Shown in pieces: positions 47,664-59,869 of a stretch of DNA of 64,000 bases; position 1 is the stretch's first letter, and every line of letters begins with the position of its first letter. The notes beneath the pieces are model-generated. The model worked only from the letters and a program-made list of their open reading frames with translations. It had not been told where the DNA came from and made no database searches. The stretch is taken from assembly GCF_943734655.1 (NCBI RefSeq), contig NC_071354.1, positions 32,702,847-32,766,846 of the forward strand, in the 5' to 3' direction. A program made the translations under genes and the position numbers. The DNA comes from Sabethes cyaneus (taxonomy: Eukaryota; Arthropoda; Insecta; Diptera; Culicidae).

Positions 47664-48595
47664 CAGTTTCCGGCTATGACTCTTTTATGTACAACATATT
47701 AGAGCTATACTATGCAATATAAGAACTCAAAGAACTACAGCAGTCCCCCGAATAACGCGGTTTCGAATAAGGACGTTTCCATTAAGGACGGTCTCGAGTG
47801 ATTCCATTAACGCGGTCGAACGTCCTTATTGGAGTCTACGTAGCATATGGGAATTGACTTAATTGGTTCCAACATGGAATAACTCGTGATCCTGACCTAA
47901 TAGACGGTTGGTGTCTTCGACAAAGTTGTTCAGTACATCAACGGGTTTTCATCGGATTATAGTATTGCGGAATTGTCTCACAACGTGGCGCTAGCGTATA
48001 TGTAATATTTTTGTATAGGCTGTATCTTGCGCTGAAGGCTATCTAGAAAGTTACGGCCTTCGGGAAGGTTACTCAAATGACTGCCACCTTCACGATGGCA
48101 TGAAAAAAAGCGCAGAACTGACTCTCTACGTGGCACTAGTGTATATGTAATCCTCTTATGCAGGCTGTATCTCACGATGCAGGCTATCTAAAAAGTTGCG
48201 GTCTTCGGGAAGGTTATTCATATAACTGATGCCTTCAAGAAAGGAGGGAAAATATTACAGAATTGCCTCACTACGTGGCGCTAGCATATATGTAATCTTC
48301 TTATGGAGGCTGTATCTCGCGCTGCTGACTATATAGCAAGCTGCGGTCTTCGAGAAGGTTATTCATATGACTGAGACCTTCAAGAAGGGATGGAAAAAAG
48401 TGCAGAATTGCCTCACTACGTGGCGCTAGCATATATGTAATCTTCTTAAGCAGGCTGTATCCTGCGCTGCTGATTGTCTGGAAAGTTGCGGTCTTCGGGA
48501 AGGTTATTCATATGACTGTCACCTTAAAGATGGTATGAAAAATATTGCAGAATTTGCTTCACTACGTGGCGCTAGTGTATATGTAACATTCTTAT

Positions 48596-49114
48596 CCTTC
48601 TAACGGGCAACATCGTAAAAACGATGCGATTGAGCAATTGATTACTTTATCATGAAAATACATTCAAAAGAAGCTCGAGTGTTGGTTTTCATGGGAAAAT
48701 ATTGATCTGGAGGACCGCTAGGTATAAAATAGTCCAATTACTCGTTTTAGTTTTTCATGCCTAACGCTCTACCCAAATATTTTTTCAGTTCAAATACATC
48801 ACAAAATTGAAAAAAAGCATGCAAATTACTCATAGGAAAAATGAGATCGAACATTTTGTTCTAGATGTCCTTTTTCTTGAACGTAAAAAAGGGAATTTTC
48901 GCACCATAATTTTTTCAGAATTTTTCGGAATTCTTGTTTTTGAAAGATAATAACTTCTGAACGCATGGTCAGAATGTTGTGATATTAGTATCAACATGTC
49001 AGGAAATCTGTTCTGAACACATTTCTCATTTTGCCAACTCAAGACAAATTTCGTATGTGGCTCTGGAGATCTAAAAGCGAAGGTCGACTACAGGCGGTCT
49101 TACCCGTTAGAGAG
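48596..49114. mobile_element. CYCTCTAACGGG MITE nested at TTAA (piggyBac-like)
   Basis: 519 bp, with termini CCTTCTAACGGG and (inverse) CTCTCTAACGGG, flanked by TTAT (48592-48595) and TTAA (49115-49118). The opposite arm of the host foldback (near 50606) carries the uninterrupted CTGGTTAAGAATGTAAC, i.e. a single TTAA, which acts as an internal empty site. Sister to 13169-13624. Confidence 0.85.
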
Positions 49115-49857
49115 TTAACCAGGCTATCTTTAGCCCTGCAGGCTATCTAAAAAGTTGCGGTCTTCGGGAAGGTTATTCATATGACTGAGGCCTTCAAGAA
49201 GGGATGGAAAATATTACAGAATTGCCTCACTACGTGGCGCTCGCGCTAGCATATATGTAATCTTCTTAAGCAGGCTGTATCAAGCGCTGCTGACTGTATA
49301 CCAAGTTGCGGTCTTCGAGAAGGTTATTCAAATGACGGTGGGATTTTTCCGGCCATTTAGGAAGTAGCATTTACGGATAGATGGTAGACTAACCCGATGG
49401 ATTATTTTTGCGAGGACTGTGGGGGATATACGAGTTTCTTCTAAAAAAAGCATGCTGAACATAATAGCATAAACATAAAGGTCAGCATTGATTTGCAATT
49501 GTGGAGCCCCACCTCTGGACACGCCGGTGAGCAGATGCTTTCCATGTAAAAAAGTTGTAGGGACCTAAACTGCCATTTTCAAAAGATGATTAGATCACGA
49601 TAGTATTTCGTGGTTACTGTTAAACCACTATTATCAAACTGGTTCATCTCTACCAAGATGCTTACCAGGATGAGTCGAAAATTTTTGGTTTGTTAGGTTT
49701 CAACAAAACTTTAAGTACTGTACAAAATTTTTGTATTTAATTTTTAATATATGGAAAAATAAACACTGGGTTTTTTCTTTTTTGTTTAGTTATTGAAGGT
49801 CTGATGTTATTATCTTTTTCTTGCCCCCCTCTTCAAAAAAAACTCCAGACCAGGACA

Positions 49858-49964
49858 CCCAAGTAGCACACTTTTGTCACTTCTGGTTACTGCCATCTAT
49901 TTATGACTGGAATCAGTCATTAATCGGTTACCACAACTAGTTTATAACAACTGTGCTAGTAGGG
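49858..49964. mobile_element. CCCAAGTAGCAC MITE in foldback loop
   Basis: Begins CCCAAGTAGCACACTTTTGT and ends AACTGTGCTAGTAGGG. Same terminal type as 27284-27391. Lies in the unpaired centre of the host foldback. Confidence 0.6.
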
Positions 49965-51299
49965 CATAAACTTTTTAACAAATTTATATAATCTTTATTA
50001 AACTTATTATTAGAATGTGAATTGGTTGCATGGTTTTAACAGATACTTTGTATTCACTGCAGCGCAATATAAAGCCTTCACAAGAAGATTACATATATAC
50101 TAGCGCCACGTAGTGAGACAATTCTGCAATAACATTCTCGAAGACCGCAACTTGATAGCCAGCAGCGCGAGATACAGCCTGCTTAAGCGGATTAAATGTA
50201 CACTAGCGCCACATAGTGAGACAATTCTGCAATATTTTCCATACCATCTTTAAGGTGGCAGTCATATGAATAACCTTCCCGAAGACCGCAACTTTCCAGA
50301 CAGTCAACAGCGCAAGATACAGCCTATAAAAGAATGTTACATATATGCTAGCGCCACGTAGTGAGATAATTCTGCAATATTTTACATCCCTTCTTGATGG
50401 TCGCAGTCATATGAATAACCTTCTCGAAGACCGCAACTTGCTATATAGTCAGCAGCGCGAGATACAGCCTTCATAAGAAGATTACATATATGCTAGCGCC
50501 ACGTAGTGAGGCAATTCTGTAATATTCTCCGTCCCTTCTTGAAGGCCTCAGTAATATGAATAACCTTCCCGAAGACCGCAACTTTTTAGATAGCCTGCAG
50601 GGCAAAAGACAGCCTGGTTAAGAATGTAACATATACACTAGCGCCACGTAGTGAAGCAATTCTGCAATATTTTTCATACCATCTTTAAGGTGGCAGTTTT
50701 ATGAATAACCTTCCCGAAGACCGCCACTTTCCAGACAATCAGCAGCGCAAGATACAGCCTGCTTAAGAAGATTACATATATGCCAGCGCCACGTAGTGAG
50801 GCAATTCTGTAATATTTTCCATCGCTTCTTCAAGGTCGCAGTCATATGAATAACCTTCTCGAAGACCGCAACTTGCTAGATAGTCAGCAGCGTGAGATAC
50901 AGCCTGCATAAGAGGATTACATATACACTAGCGCCACGTAGTGAGTCAGTTCTGCGCTTTTTCCACGCCATCTTGAAGGTGGCAGTCATTTGAGTAACCT
51001 TCCCGAAGGCCGCAACTTTCTAGATGGCCTGCAGCGCAAGATACAGCCTATACAAAAATATAACATATACGCTAGCGCCACGTTGTGAGACAATTCCGCA
51101 ATACTATAAACTACTGAAAACCCGTTGATGTACTGAACAACTTTGTCGAAGACACCAACCGTCTATTAGGTCAGGATCACGAGTTATTCCATGTTGGAAC
51201 CAATTAAGTCAATTCCCATATGCTACGTAGACTCCATTAACACGGTTTCCATTAACGCGGTCCCTATTAGCGTCCTTATTGGGGGGATTACTGTAATAC

Positions 51300-53540
51300 A
51301 AATATTAAACATCTTCGCAAACACTGGCCAATGGAATGTATCGGCAGTTTTCAGAATTCTGAACAGACATTTATAATTTCCGGATCGTAAGATTCGGGCT
51401 CAACTAGTATAAAATATCGTCCAGAAAATGGTTTAAATTCTGATAAATGAAACTCTTTTCCAAGCAGCTTGTAAACTTGACAACCATTGTATCAGGTTAC
51501 TAATTTTCTTACTTCTTAAATTTCGTTTGTATCGAATATGGAAACACAAAATTTGCCGAACTGAGGAAAAGTAAAGTCGACAGGTAGCCCGCTTCCGTAG
51601 GTAGGCTTATGCTCGGTTCGATGAACAACCCCGTGATGCAAGCAACGAGGGCAAAACCTCATCGGCAAGTGTGCCTCAGACGGAGGCTGGCAGCCTCAGC
51701 AGCATGTCGGAAGCGGGTTTGTAGCGACGAATAGATTCCAACGTTCGAGAAACCTGCACCGCAGGAATACATTTTGTCGCTACATCGGAATGGAATTCCA
51801 CGGGATGCAACGCCCAACTCCTGCCTTGTTGTTGGTGGTGCTATTGTGAATAAAGAATTGATTGGGTGGAAGTATGTACACCCGAGGGCACAAACTGGTG
51901 TAACTTTTATAACCACGATAGGACCCAGGGTGATTCCGCCTATCGAGCTCGTGTTTGTGCGCGCGTGGAGGTTGTACGTTTTTGAGATGCTATTAGTCCT
52001 ACGGTGAATTCGTCAACGATGCATTCTTTCGCCTACGAGTTTGCTCGAAAACTTTTTTTTTGTGTAACAACCCTCGATTGTTCAACCCTGATGGTTCGAG
52101 CACTCGAAGATGTAGATCTTGCACGTTCGCCAGAATGCTTCCAGCTGCGGTCCCGTTTTCGGTTCGTCTCATTTTTTGTGCTACCTGCAAAACAGACTCG
52201 TTTCGTGTTCGTCTCGTTGGCGGTTGGATGGAAATTGATCAACCTCTCAGTTTCACGCCCTCGTCGCACAGCGTTTCCAAATTCACCTGAGTGAATGAAT
52301 TTCGCATCCCGGAACATTGTGCGCTCGGTTGAAGGAATAAGTTGGCGTGGTACATCGAATCAAATATTAATACCGTGGGAATCCAACAATGCAATGGTAT
52401 CCGAAAGATGGAGCGGTCCTATTGCGGGGTTCACGTCGTTATACCGATTGATGAGGTAATCAATTGCAAGGATGCAATTCTGTCCATTGTAAAACTGAAG
52501 TGGAAAAACTCAATTTCATTTTTCATTCCATTCTAGATTATCCCAGACGAAGCAGAAACGTTCAGGCGTCAGCTAGATTGAAAAGGTCGAAGGTCTCCTC
52601 ATTAAATTCCATCGTAATAACGTATCAAGGTGTTCGTCATTACAGCAGGATGTTTTTGTGAGTCGTCTTATTGGCGCGGTTATATAAGGTAATTTAGTTT
52701 GCTTCACAGCAGGGGAAAAGGATTTTTTTTTGCTTGTTCCAATGAAAACCTTACCATCGCTATCTACGTTACATGACGTCATTTCCACTGCATACAATAA
52801 TATAGCAGGAAAGAAAAACGAACAAAACAGGTGAGAAAATAAGTGGCCACCAGCAACTGGTCGTTTGCAGCGCAATCTAATCGAAACGGGTCATGTTTCA
52901 CGTAAATGTTACCCTTTGTTCCTGTTGTACCGCCGCGCCGCTCCTCGCCGCACCGAGGGAGGGAACGTAAATTCACAAATGAGCAAAGCAAGGATGCATG
53001 AAAGATGCAAAGCGTCAAAATTGTTGATTATTGTCGCGTGACCTGACCTGGCGTAGGGATTTTTATTTTAGCAGCACCAGCGATGATGACCAGTGCGAGA
53101 AAATTACAGAAAACGAAAAAAGGAAATTAAAGTGACGAAATAGGAGCTCATATGGCAGGTGAAGCATAAAACATACTAATCTAGCGCACCTGGAATGGGA
53201 TCGTGACCACCAAAATGCAAGACGGGAGTGGAAGAGGAAAATTGAATTACGAACTTGGCAGTAATCCGACTTTTTTTTTATAAAGTTGACAATTACGATC
53301 AGGAAATTAAAGATCAAATTACGCAAATGTTTGTTGACCAACATCTAAGATCCAATTCATACTTTCTATTAAATAACAACAAAATTTAAACTGAATAAAA
53401 AACCGCTGCAAAATAAATCATTAAATAAAAACAAACAAACTGAACAGGCAAAAAATAGAAAGATCAAACGAAAAAAACCATAACCAAAAACTACAAATTG
53501 CAAAAAGGAAAACAAAAGTAGATAAAGTGGAAAAAAAAGT
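51300..53540. other. Single-copy DNA, no gene demonstrated
   Basis: 51550-53050 is GC-richer and complex, with overlapping frames up to 100 codons on both strands but no domain, signal peptide or convincing splice structure. 53050-53540 is A-rich. It may include untranslated exons or regulatory DNA. Confidence 0.35.
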
Positions 53541-53542
53541 GG

Positions 53543-53615
53543 ACTGAAGTTTTTGGAGCGTCTCAGTAGAATACGAAACCTGGAAATTAAATAAAAAGAA
53601 AACTTATCCAATGAA
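53543..53615. mobile_element. Truncated hairpin MITE (relative of 12510-12741)
   Basis: CTGAAGTTTTTGGAGCGTCT, AGTAGAATACGAAACCTGGA and AAAGAAAACTTATCC match the left end of the copies at 12510 and 33771; the rest is missing. Confidence 0.6.
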
Positions 53616-53619
53616 CATT

Positions 53620-54650
53620 TGGGCTGTTCAATTCTTACAATATTGAACTCTTCCGATTTTAGACTCTCATTATTGTGGATTATTCCAATTTTAACTTTTC
53701 CCAACTTTGGTCTCTTCCAACTATGGAGTCTCCTAGTTTTGGATTCTTTCAATTGAGAAAATTTATTTTAGTGTTTGGTATTATTTCAATATGCGACTTA
53801 TACGTCCTCCTAACTATGGATTCTCAGAATATACTTGACTCTCCCAATTGTGGGTTTTTGGATTCTACGAATTTTGAACATTTGAAGCCAACGAACTAAG
53901 GATTCTTAGCCTCTCAAAATTCTGAACACTAAGAATTCTTTACCCTATGGAACACTTCTGAATTATTTAAATTTCGGGCTCATACAATTTTAAATTCTCG
54001 AGATTTTGGAATGTTGGATTCTCGTAATTTGGAATTCTTTTTATTCTCTCAATTTTGAACCCTAGAGCTTGATTTTGATTTTATGAACTTCACCTACTTT
54101 GGGTTCTTGCATATTTGGATTTTTGAACACTTGTACTCTTAGACCCCTACAATTTTCGACTAAAACGTTTAAATTCTCGCAACTATGGAATCTACCAATT
54201 TTGCACTTTCCCAATTTCGGGTTCTTCCAATTTTCGAGTCTCCCGGATGTAGGATTCGCCTAATTTTGGACTCTTCAAATTCTGAACTTCATCAACAGTT
54301 CTGAAAGCTGTTTCAGTTTAAGAAACTAGAATTCAACGCGCTTAGGATTATTGGACTGTTTCGATTTTGAACTGTTCAAAACTTCAAATTTACACCTTTG
54401 TACTACCTTTCTAATTTTGAATTCTTACGCTATCCCAATTTTGGGTTATCAGAACTCAAAATTAGGAGTGTAAGACCTTAAATGTTGACGCTCCCAATTT
54501 TGGGCTTCTGGATTAACACAATTTTCAGCTTCAGGTCTCCGAGATTTATATACTCTCCAAATTACGGACTCATAGCCGGCTCCATTTTAAACACTTGAGC
54601 ACTCTTAATTTTAGATTTGTGTAGGATTATGATTTTGGACTCATATCAGA
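53620..54650. repeat. Degenerate satellite, CCAATTTTGGACTCT type
   Basis: Units such as TCTTCCAATTTTGGGATTCT with a loose 15-17-bp period. Open frames are repeat artefacts. Confidence 0.75.
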
Positions 54651-54659
54651 ATTTTAAAA

Positions 54660-55155
54660 TGTCCTAGGACTAACTTGTTTTTCTTGGACGAAAATATTTC
54701 TTTTGGTAGTCGCTAATTTCAGTTGCAATGTGTTTTCTTTTTTCATTTAACATAAAATGAGATGTTGTTGTAAAGTGAAGGAATTTATGGTGCGAAGAAT
54801 AATAAACTGGATGAAGCTGGGAAATTTTGATATGTGTCCAAAAATAAATTGGGTCGTTCAGTGGCAGGTGGGACTCCAATTCACACTCTCTCGGTTGGTT
54901 CCCAATTGTTTGTGTAATTAAACTACCGGCGCACACTTGTATTAAAAATATAGTCTAATATCAAATTTTATCCCTCCAGTCTTAACCATTCCATATACGT
55001 CCATCGACGATAATTATTTTTGTATGATTTGCTTCTACCACCGAGAAGATAGACGGTTATCAACTGTAGTGTGGTAGAAGCGAGCAACCGGTTGCCGATC
55101 GTCGAAGTGGCACGTTTCGTGTATACCACACCGGGTGTGTTTTTTTTCTGTTTTA
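54660..55155. other. AT-rich spacer, no gene seen
   Basis: AAAAATATAGTCTAATAT near 54945 also occurs near 13855. 55030-55110 has a local inverted repeat (TGCTTCTACCAC / GTGGTAGAAGC). No coding signal. Confidence 0.4.
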
Positions 55156-55505
55156 CTTGTCGAGAGCCTAAAACTTCAAAAGTGTAGTTTCGAGATTATA
55201 ATTTCGAGAGTAAAATTTAAGAGTATAATTTCGAGGACACTTCGGCGAAGGAAACTATTCTTTTCCCACAAGTCAACTTTTTCAAAAACTTGACAGTTCA
55301 AAACTGGAAGAGTTCTAGGGTTCAAAATTAAGTCCTATATTTTCTGAGTCCAAAACTTCAACAATGTCTGGATTGTTCAAAAGAGTAACCTTTTGAGCGA
55401 TCACAATTTTGAGAGTTGTAAATTTCGAGAAACCAAAATTTTCGTGAAACCAAAATTTCGAATTTAAATCAAGTTTAAAATTTCTTTGCGGCGAACCAAC
55501 CAGTG

Positions 55506-55830
55506 CACAGTGGGCATAACCGACCGAAAAAACGGAACTTTTTGTTTCCACTGTTTTTAAGAGGTAAAAAGTGACTTTTCTTATGTAAAAAATCACGAGA
55601 AACCGTTTGGTGATGGTCTCAATGCGCGGAAATGACGGGAAGTAGCCTATTTTGCCCCATTCACCTCTATTATTTAATTGTTTTGAAAGAATCATGTAGA
55701 AAGTCTCTCTAATTTGAGATTCTATGGTAAGGAAACGAAGAAGAATGTTCCGAAAAAGGTATATGAACAATTTTATTTTAATACAACATAACCTAGAAGT
55801 CCTCTTTGCCCCATTAAAAAAGTTGATAAA
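55506..55830. mobile_element. Possible Transib-like remnant, one clear terminus
   Basis: CACAGTG at 55506-55512, then 12 bp, then CGAAAAAAC. The right boundary may be TTTGCCCCATT near 55810, whose inverse AATGGGGCAAA resembles the second half of such a terminus with its first bases lost. The segment differs from the satellite on both sides. No target duplication could be set. Confidence 0.3.
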
Positions 55831-56270
55831 TAAAAAAATAAATAAGTTTAAAATTTTGATTGTCCTGATTTCCCCCAAATTTTTTGAATCCAGTTTGTGA
55901 GTTCGTAAAATCGAGAGCCTAGAATTTGGAAAGTTCAAAGTTTCTAAAGTTCAAAATTTTATGTTTTATATCAATGTTTCGAGTGGCCGAAATTTTGAGA
56001 GAAATAACCTTCGAGGGTCTAAAATTTTGTGAGTCTAAAATTTTAGCCGTCCACAATTCTGACGGTCTGAAAATTTAAAAATGTGAAATTTCATGGGTCC
56101 AAAATTTTCAAAGGTCCAAAATTTCAAGCATTCAAAAAGTTGAGGGTCCAGAATTTCAAGGGTCTAAAATCTCAAAGGTATATTATTTCGATAGTTAAAC
56201 ATTTGAAAGGTACAAAATTACGAAAATCCATACTTTCAAGGTTAAAAAAACTCCAGTCGAGTGTCGAATG

Positions 56271-57126
56271 CAGTAATGTTCCCATGTTGAATTTTGGGCT
56301 GACAAAATGGGGAAACTGACAAAATCGGAAAAAAAATTCGGATTTTTTTTCAAAATTCAAGACTCAAGACCTTACAATATCGATGACTTTTACTAAAAAT
56401 TTAATTTTAACCCTCAATTGGTCAACCGAAAGCTCAATGAACCGGGCACAGCACACTGGTCCAGAACCTTTTTTGGTGCGCATTAGCTTTGAGCGTGAAA
56501 ACTTGGTTTTATGTTTATGGAACCTTTGGAAGAGTTTCTTAAAATTAAAAGTTCTATCGTCCAGCGGAATTTAAATTTTGATTAATCCCCCTAAAAGTGC
56601 AATAAAAAAATTATTTTTCTTCAGTCTCAATACAACACATTGATGTTATCTGTAAAGTTTTACAGCATATTATTACAAGAAATTTTGCTGAAGACAGTAA
56701 TCTTCTATCTCTTCAGCAAAGATGCAGAAAAATGCTATTAAAAATCATTAAAATCAGTTTTTCTGTTTTAGCTGTTTTTGTAGTTATTGTATGACTTTTT
56801 CGTGCTTTACAAAGTTGTACAAATAGTAAAAATACACAAAATTGCTGAACATAGTCTACCTCTATCTTTGCTTGTTTAGTAACTATAGAGCTTTTACTAT
56901 AAAAATACCCGAATTTTGACCCCGAATTACTCGCAAGAAGGCATCATTTTATTTAAAAACTCTCCCCATAGAATCAGAATAGTTTCATGCAGGCTGAAAA
57001 GTTTTATAAATCATGTTTGAAAGCACCAAAGTTAAACAAAATTTATAGGCTGACAAAATCGGGATAAAAAGCAGATAAAATCGGGGGCAGACAAAATCGG
57101 GAGCTGACAAAATCGGAACATTACTG
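56271..57126. mobile_element. 856-bp TIR element, CAGTAATGTTCC ends
   Basis: CAGTAATGTTCC at 56271 and its exact inverse ending at 57126. GCTGACAAAATSGGG motifs cluster at both ends (56300-56330, 57050-57115). The right flank begins TA, the left flank ends TG, so a TA target with one mutation (pogo/Tc1-like) is possible. The inside has TTTGCTGAAGACAG and TCTTCAGCAAAGAT. Inserted in the GGGTCC satellite. Confidence 0.65.
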
Positions 57127-57760
57127 TATTTCAAAGGTTCAACATTTCAAAAGTACAACATTTCAAGGGTGCAAAATTTGGATTCCCCCAAATTTCAAGG
57201 GTCTAATATTTCGAAGGGTTCGAAAATTCAAGACCTCAAAATGTTGAGGTACCATAATTTCAAGGGTGAAAATTTTCCTGGGTGCAAAATTTTAAGCGCC
57301 TTAAGCGTCGAGAATCCAAAATTTCGAGGATCCAAAAATTCGGCGGCTTAAAACCCCTAGGGTCCAAAGCTTTGCCCAGTTCAAATTTACAAGGGCCATA
57401 TTGTCTACGATTCAACCTTCAATAGTTGCAAGATTTCGATGGTCTAATATTTTGAACGTTGATCAGCTTCACAGTTTTCAAAATTTTAGATGAGCAAAAG
57501 TTTTAAAGGTCCAGAATTTCAAGGTTTTAATTTTGAACAATGAGAATTGTGAAAATAAAAAAATTCGTAGGTTTAAAATTTTGAGTATTTACAATTTTAA
57601 AAAAATTTTTGAGGCTCGAAAATAGCAATGGTCTAAGACTTTGATTGTCGAAGGTTTGGAAGGTCAAATTTTTAAGGTTCAGGTTCAATTTAAGGTTCAA
57701 ATTTCAGGGGTCCAAAATTGTGAGAATACAAAGTATTCAGCTAATTAAAAGTTATTACGT

Positions 57761-58080
57761 TGAGCGTTAGCAGAATCTCGAATACGAGTGAGGTTAGGAT
57801 GGTTGTCCGTTTTATTCTACTAAAATTATACTACACAATGTTCACACTAAGGATAATTACAAAATTTCACTACACTATAATTACACTATAACTATAACAT
57901 AGCTAAACTAACCATCCTCTCACGTAAACATTCCGCAGATACGTATTTCGACTGTTACAAACAGCTTTCTTCAGTGCTTTGACGATCTGAATGAAGAAGC
58001 ATCGTTATATAGGCCTTAATATAGGCAGGTAGGTAATTTTAAAGAATGCCAGAATGAGTAACCAAAGTCATTCCTGTTAC
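57761..58080. other. Non-coding spacer with hairpin-MITE-like motif
   Basis: GCAGATACGTATTTCGACTG...CTTCAGTG near 57935-57980 recalls the ATACGTAT core of the hairpin MITEs. No gene is seen. Confidence 0.4.
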
Positions 58081-59190
58081 ACTGTTTTTTGTCTCGTTTC
58101 TGCGATTTCTTATGGCGTTATCGACTTTTTGCCGTTTTGTCGACTTTTTTGTAGTTGTTTTAGCGTCTTTTAGTTATCTTTTTTCGTTTTCTTTTGTCGT
58201 AATGTAGTCATTTTTCGTTGTTGTGGCTATGAAATGGGGAAGGCAAACGAGAAAGCGACCAATATAGCTTTTGCCAGCCCAAGCTCCTACCTAGCGCCTC
58301 CACGCGGTCATACCCGGTAATACTCTATTGAGTAGCTAAGCTAGGGGGTGCGATGCTGCGTGGTTACCAGATGCCAGACCTCAAAACTAAGATTTTGCGC
58401 AGACGGCTGAGCCACCCGGCCTTGGTAGCAGGTAAGCCTAATATGTTATTTTAATTATTTGTTTCGTTTTAGCTCAACAAGCATCTCCTACTGTACGATT
58501 AAAACTTTGGCCGTAACAAGTTTCAATAATACACATGGATATCATGGATATGGAAAAAATTAAATTAATTAGTTATTGGATATTAGATGCACTGATGGAA
58601 ATTCAAATGACGCAATTGTATTTCACGCGACGGATTGCTGGTGAGATTGTTCTATTTTTGCATATATATACTCAATATATACTATATACAGTTTATTATT
58701 GAATGAATCTTCCTCATGATCCTTATTGTTTGCTCTGCCCTACTAACATAATATACTCTGTTTTCCTGTAACATTTATGAAGGTAGTATGGGTTCCCTGC
58801 ACTTTCAAAGGTAGTGCTACACTAACATTCCTACCCACTTCCCCTGCGGTTGTTCGTACGTAGCCAGGTGTATAAAGCGATTATATAGCCACCTACGATG
58901 TGTGCAGCCACATATGCTAATGCTACTGTCGTCATTTTTCGTTGTTGTCTTTTCGTCAACTTTTTGCCATTTTTTCGTCATCATATTGTCATATATGTCA
59001 TACGTATTGTCAAAACAACAAAAATGCTGTAATTTTACAGTTTTATCATTGTCCTTTCATCATTTTTTGGCGAATATTCGACGTTTTAGCATGTTTTATT
59101 GCTTTACATCCATCCATCCATTTTTGTCACTTTTTTCAGCAATTTTCTACCGTTTTTGTCGTTGTTTTGTAAGTCTTACGTCGTCGTTTT
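58081..59190. repeat. TTTTGTCGTC satellite remnants with spacer
   Basis: 58081-58240 and 58930-59190 are short blocks of the pyrimidine-rich array. 58240-58920 is a non-coding spacer with a GC-richer repeat-like stretch (58260-58440) and AT-rich sequence. Confidence 0.55.
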
Positions 59191-59491
59191 TGACGTAGAA
59201 CTACGTCTTACGACAGGACGTCAATCCAAATTTTGGATTCAAGCCAGTTCCAAATTCGATGGTCTCCTAACTTCAAAATTTCAATCGTCACAAAGTTTCA
59301 AAGTTTCTTTTTTTGCAAATTTTTCTCTCAACTTGTTGCATTTTGAATCTATTTCTGTTCTTGTAACGTTCTTATTTTTAACTTTTCTTTTTTTCATCTA
59401 TTTTTCTGTCTGTTTCTCCTGTCTGTCCATTTATTTCACCTTTCTGACAAGTTTTATTTTTATCCATACTCCTGTATTCTCTATCAAGTAA

Positions 59492-59868
59492 CCCAGCTAG
59501 CACCAACTCGTATATCAATGTACGAAACCTATCGTAAATATCTCCTAACAAACTCGAAATCGTAACTTAAGCTGGATAAAGTGGGATCAAGTTGATTTTC
59601 TGTCTTATATAATGATAATGACTGACATACATACGATTTTCAGCACAAAATCGTAGAGTAGTACGGAGCGACACGCGCTTAATCGGATATTATCGTATAT
59701 AAATACTTATATAGTCGTAACGCTCAAAATTATTCGTAATCACGTAAATCGCCTCCAAAATAGTACGGATATGCCAATTTTGCGCATGAAATACGATTTA
59801 TTTAGCATGTATATCTGTACGTAATGCTGATTTTTACCTTTATTATACATATGAAAATGCTAGCTGGG
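59492..59868. mobile_element. 377-bp CCCAGCTAGCA MITE
   Basis: CCCAGCTAGCACCAAC at 59492 and ATGCTAGCTGGG ending at 59868. The interior is rich in TACGAT/ATCGTA motifs in both orientations. The terminus is close to CCCAAGTAGCA of the smaller MITEs in this window. Confidence 0.65.
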
Positions 59869-59869
59869 A

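Larger units (their letters stand above)
47738..51293. mobile_element. 3.6-kb pogo/Tigger-like foldback with ~144-bp unit arrays
   Basis: TA flanks both ends (47736-47737, 51294-51295). The termini are CAGCAGTCCCCC and (inverse) CAGTAATCCCCC, and arms remain complementary far inward (GTCTACGTAGCATATGGGAA, TGGTGTCTTCGACAAAGTTG). Inside, a ~144-bp unit marked by CTACGTGGCGCTAGCATATA and GCGGTCTTCGGGAAGGTTAT is repeated about six times in the left arm (47980-49320) and about eight times inverted in the right (50090-51090). TA target and CAG...CCC termini suggest the pogo/Tigger group. No transposase frame. Two smaller MITEs are nested (48596-49114 and 49858-49964). Confidence 0.82.
55160..57760. 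repeat. Degenerate satellite, GGGTCCAAAATTTC type
   Basis: Array of AAAATTTCGAGGGTCC-like units with a loose 14-17-bp period, interrupted by a remnant at about 55506-55830 and a TIR element at 56271-57126. The 207-codon minus frame across 55315-55938 has no recognisable domain. Confidence 0.75.

Noticed and set aside
51774..52317. Several overlapping 60-96-codon frames on both strands in the GC-richer 52-kb region
   Set aside because: GC-rich DNA has fewer stops. The frames conflict with one another and none resembles a known protein.
55315..55938. 207-codon minus-strand frame
   Set aside because: Covers satellite units and an element remnant. No domain, signal peptide or codon pattern is recognisable.
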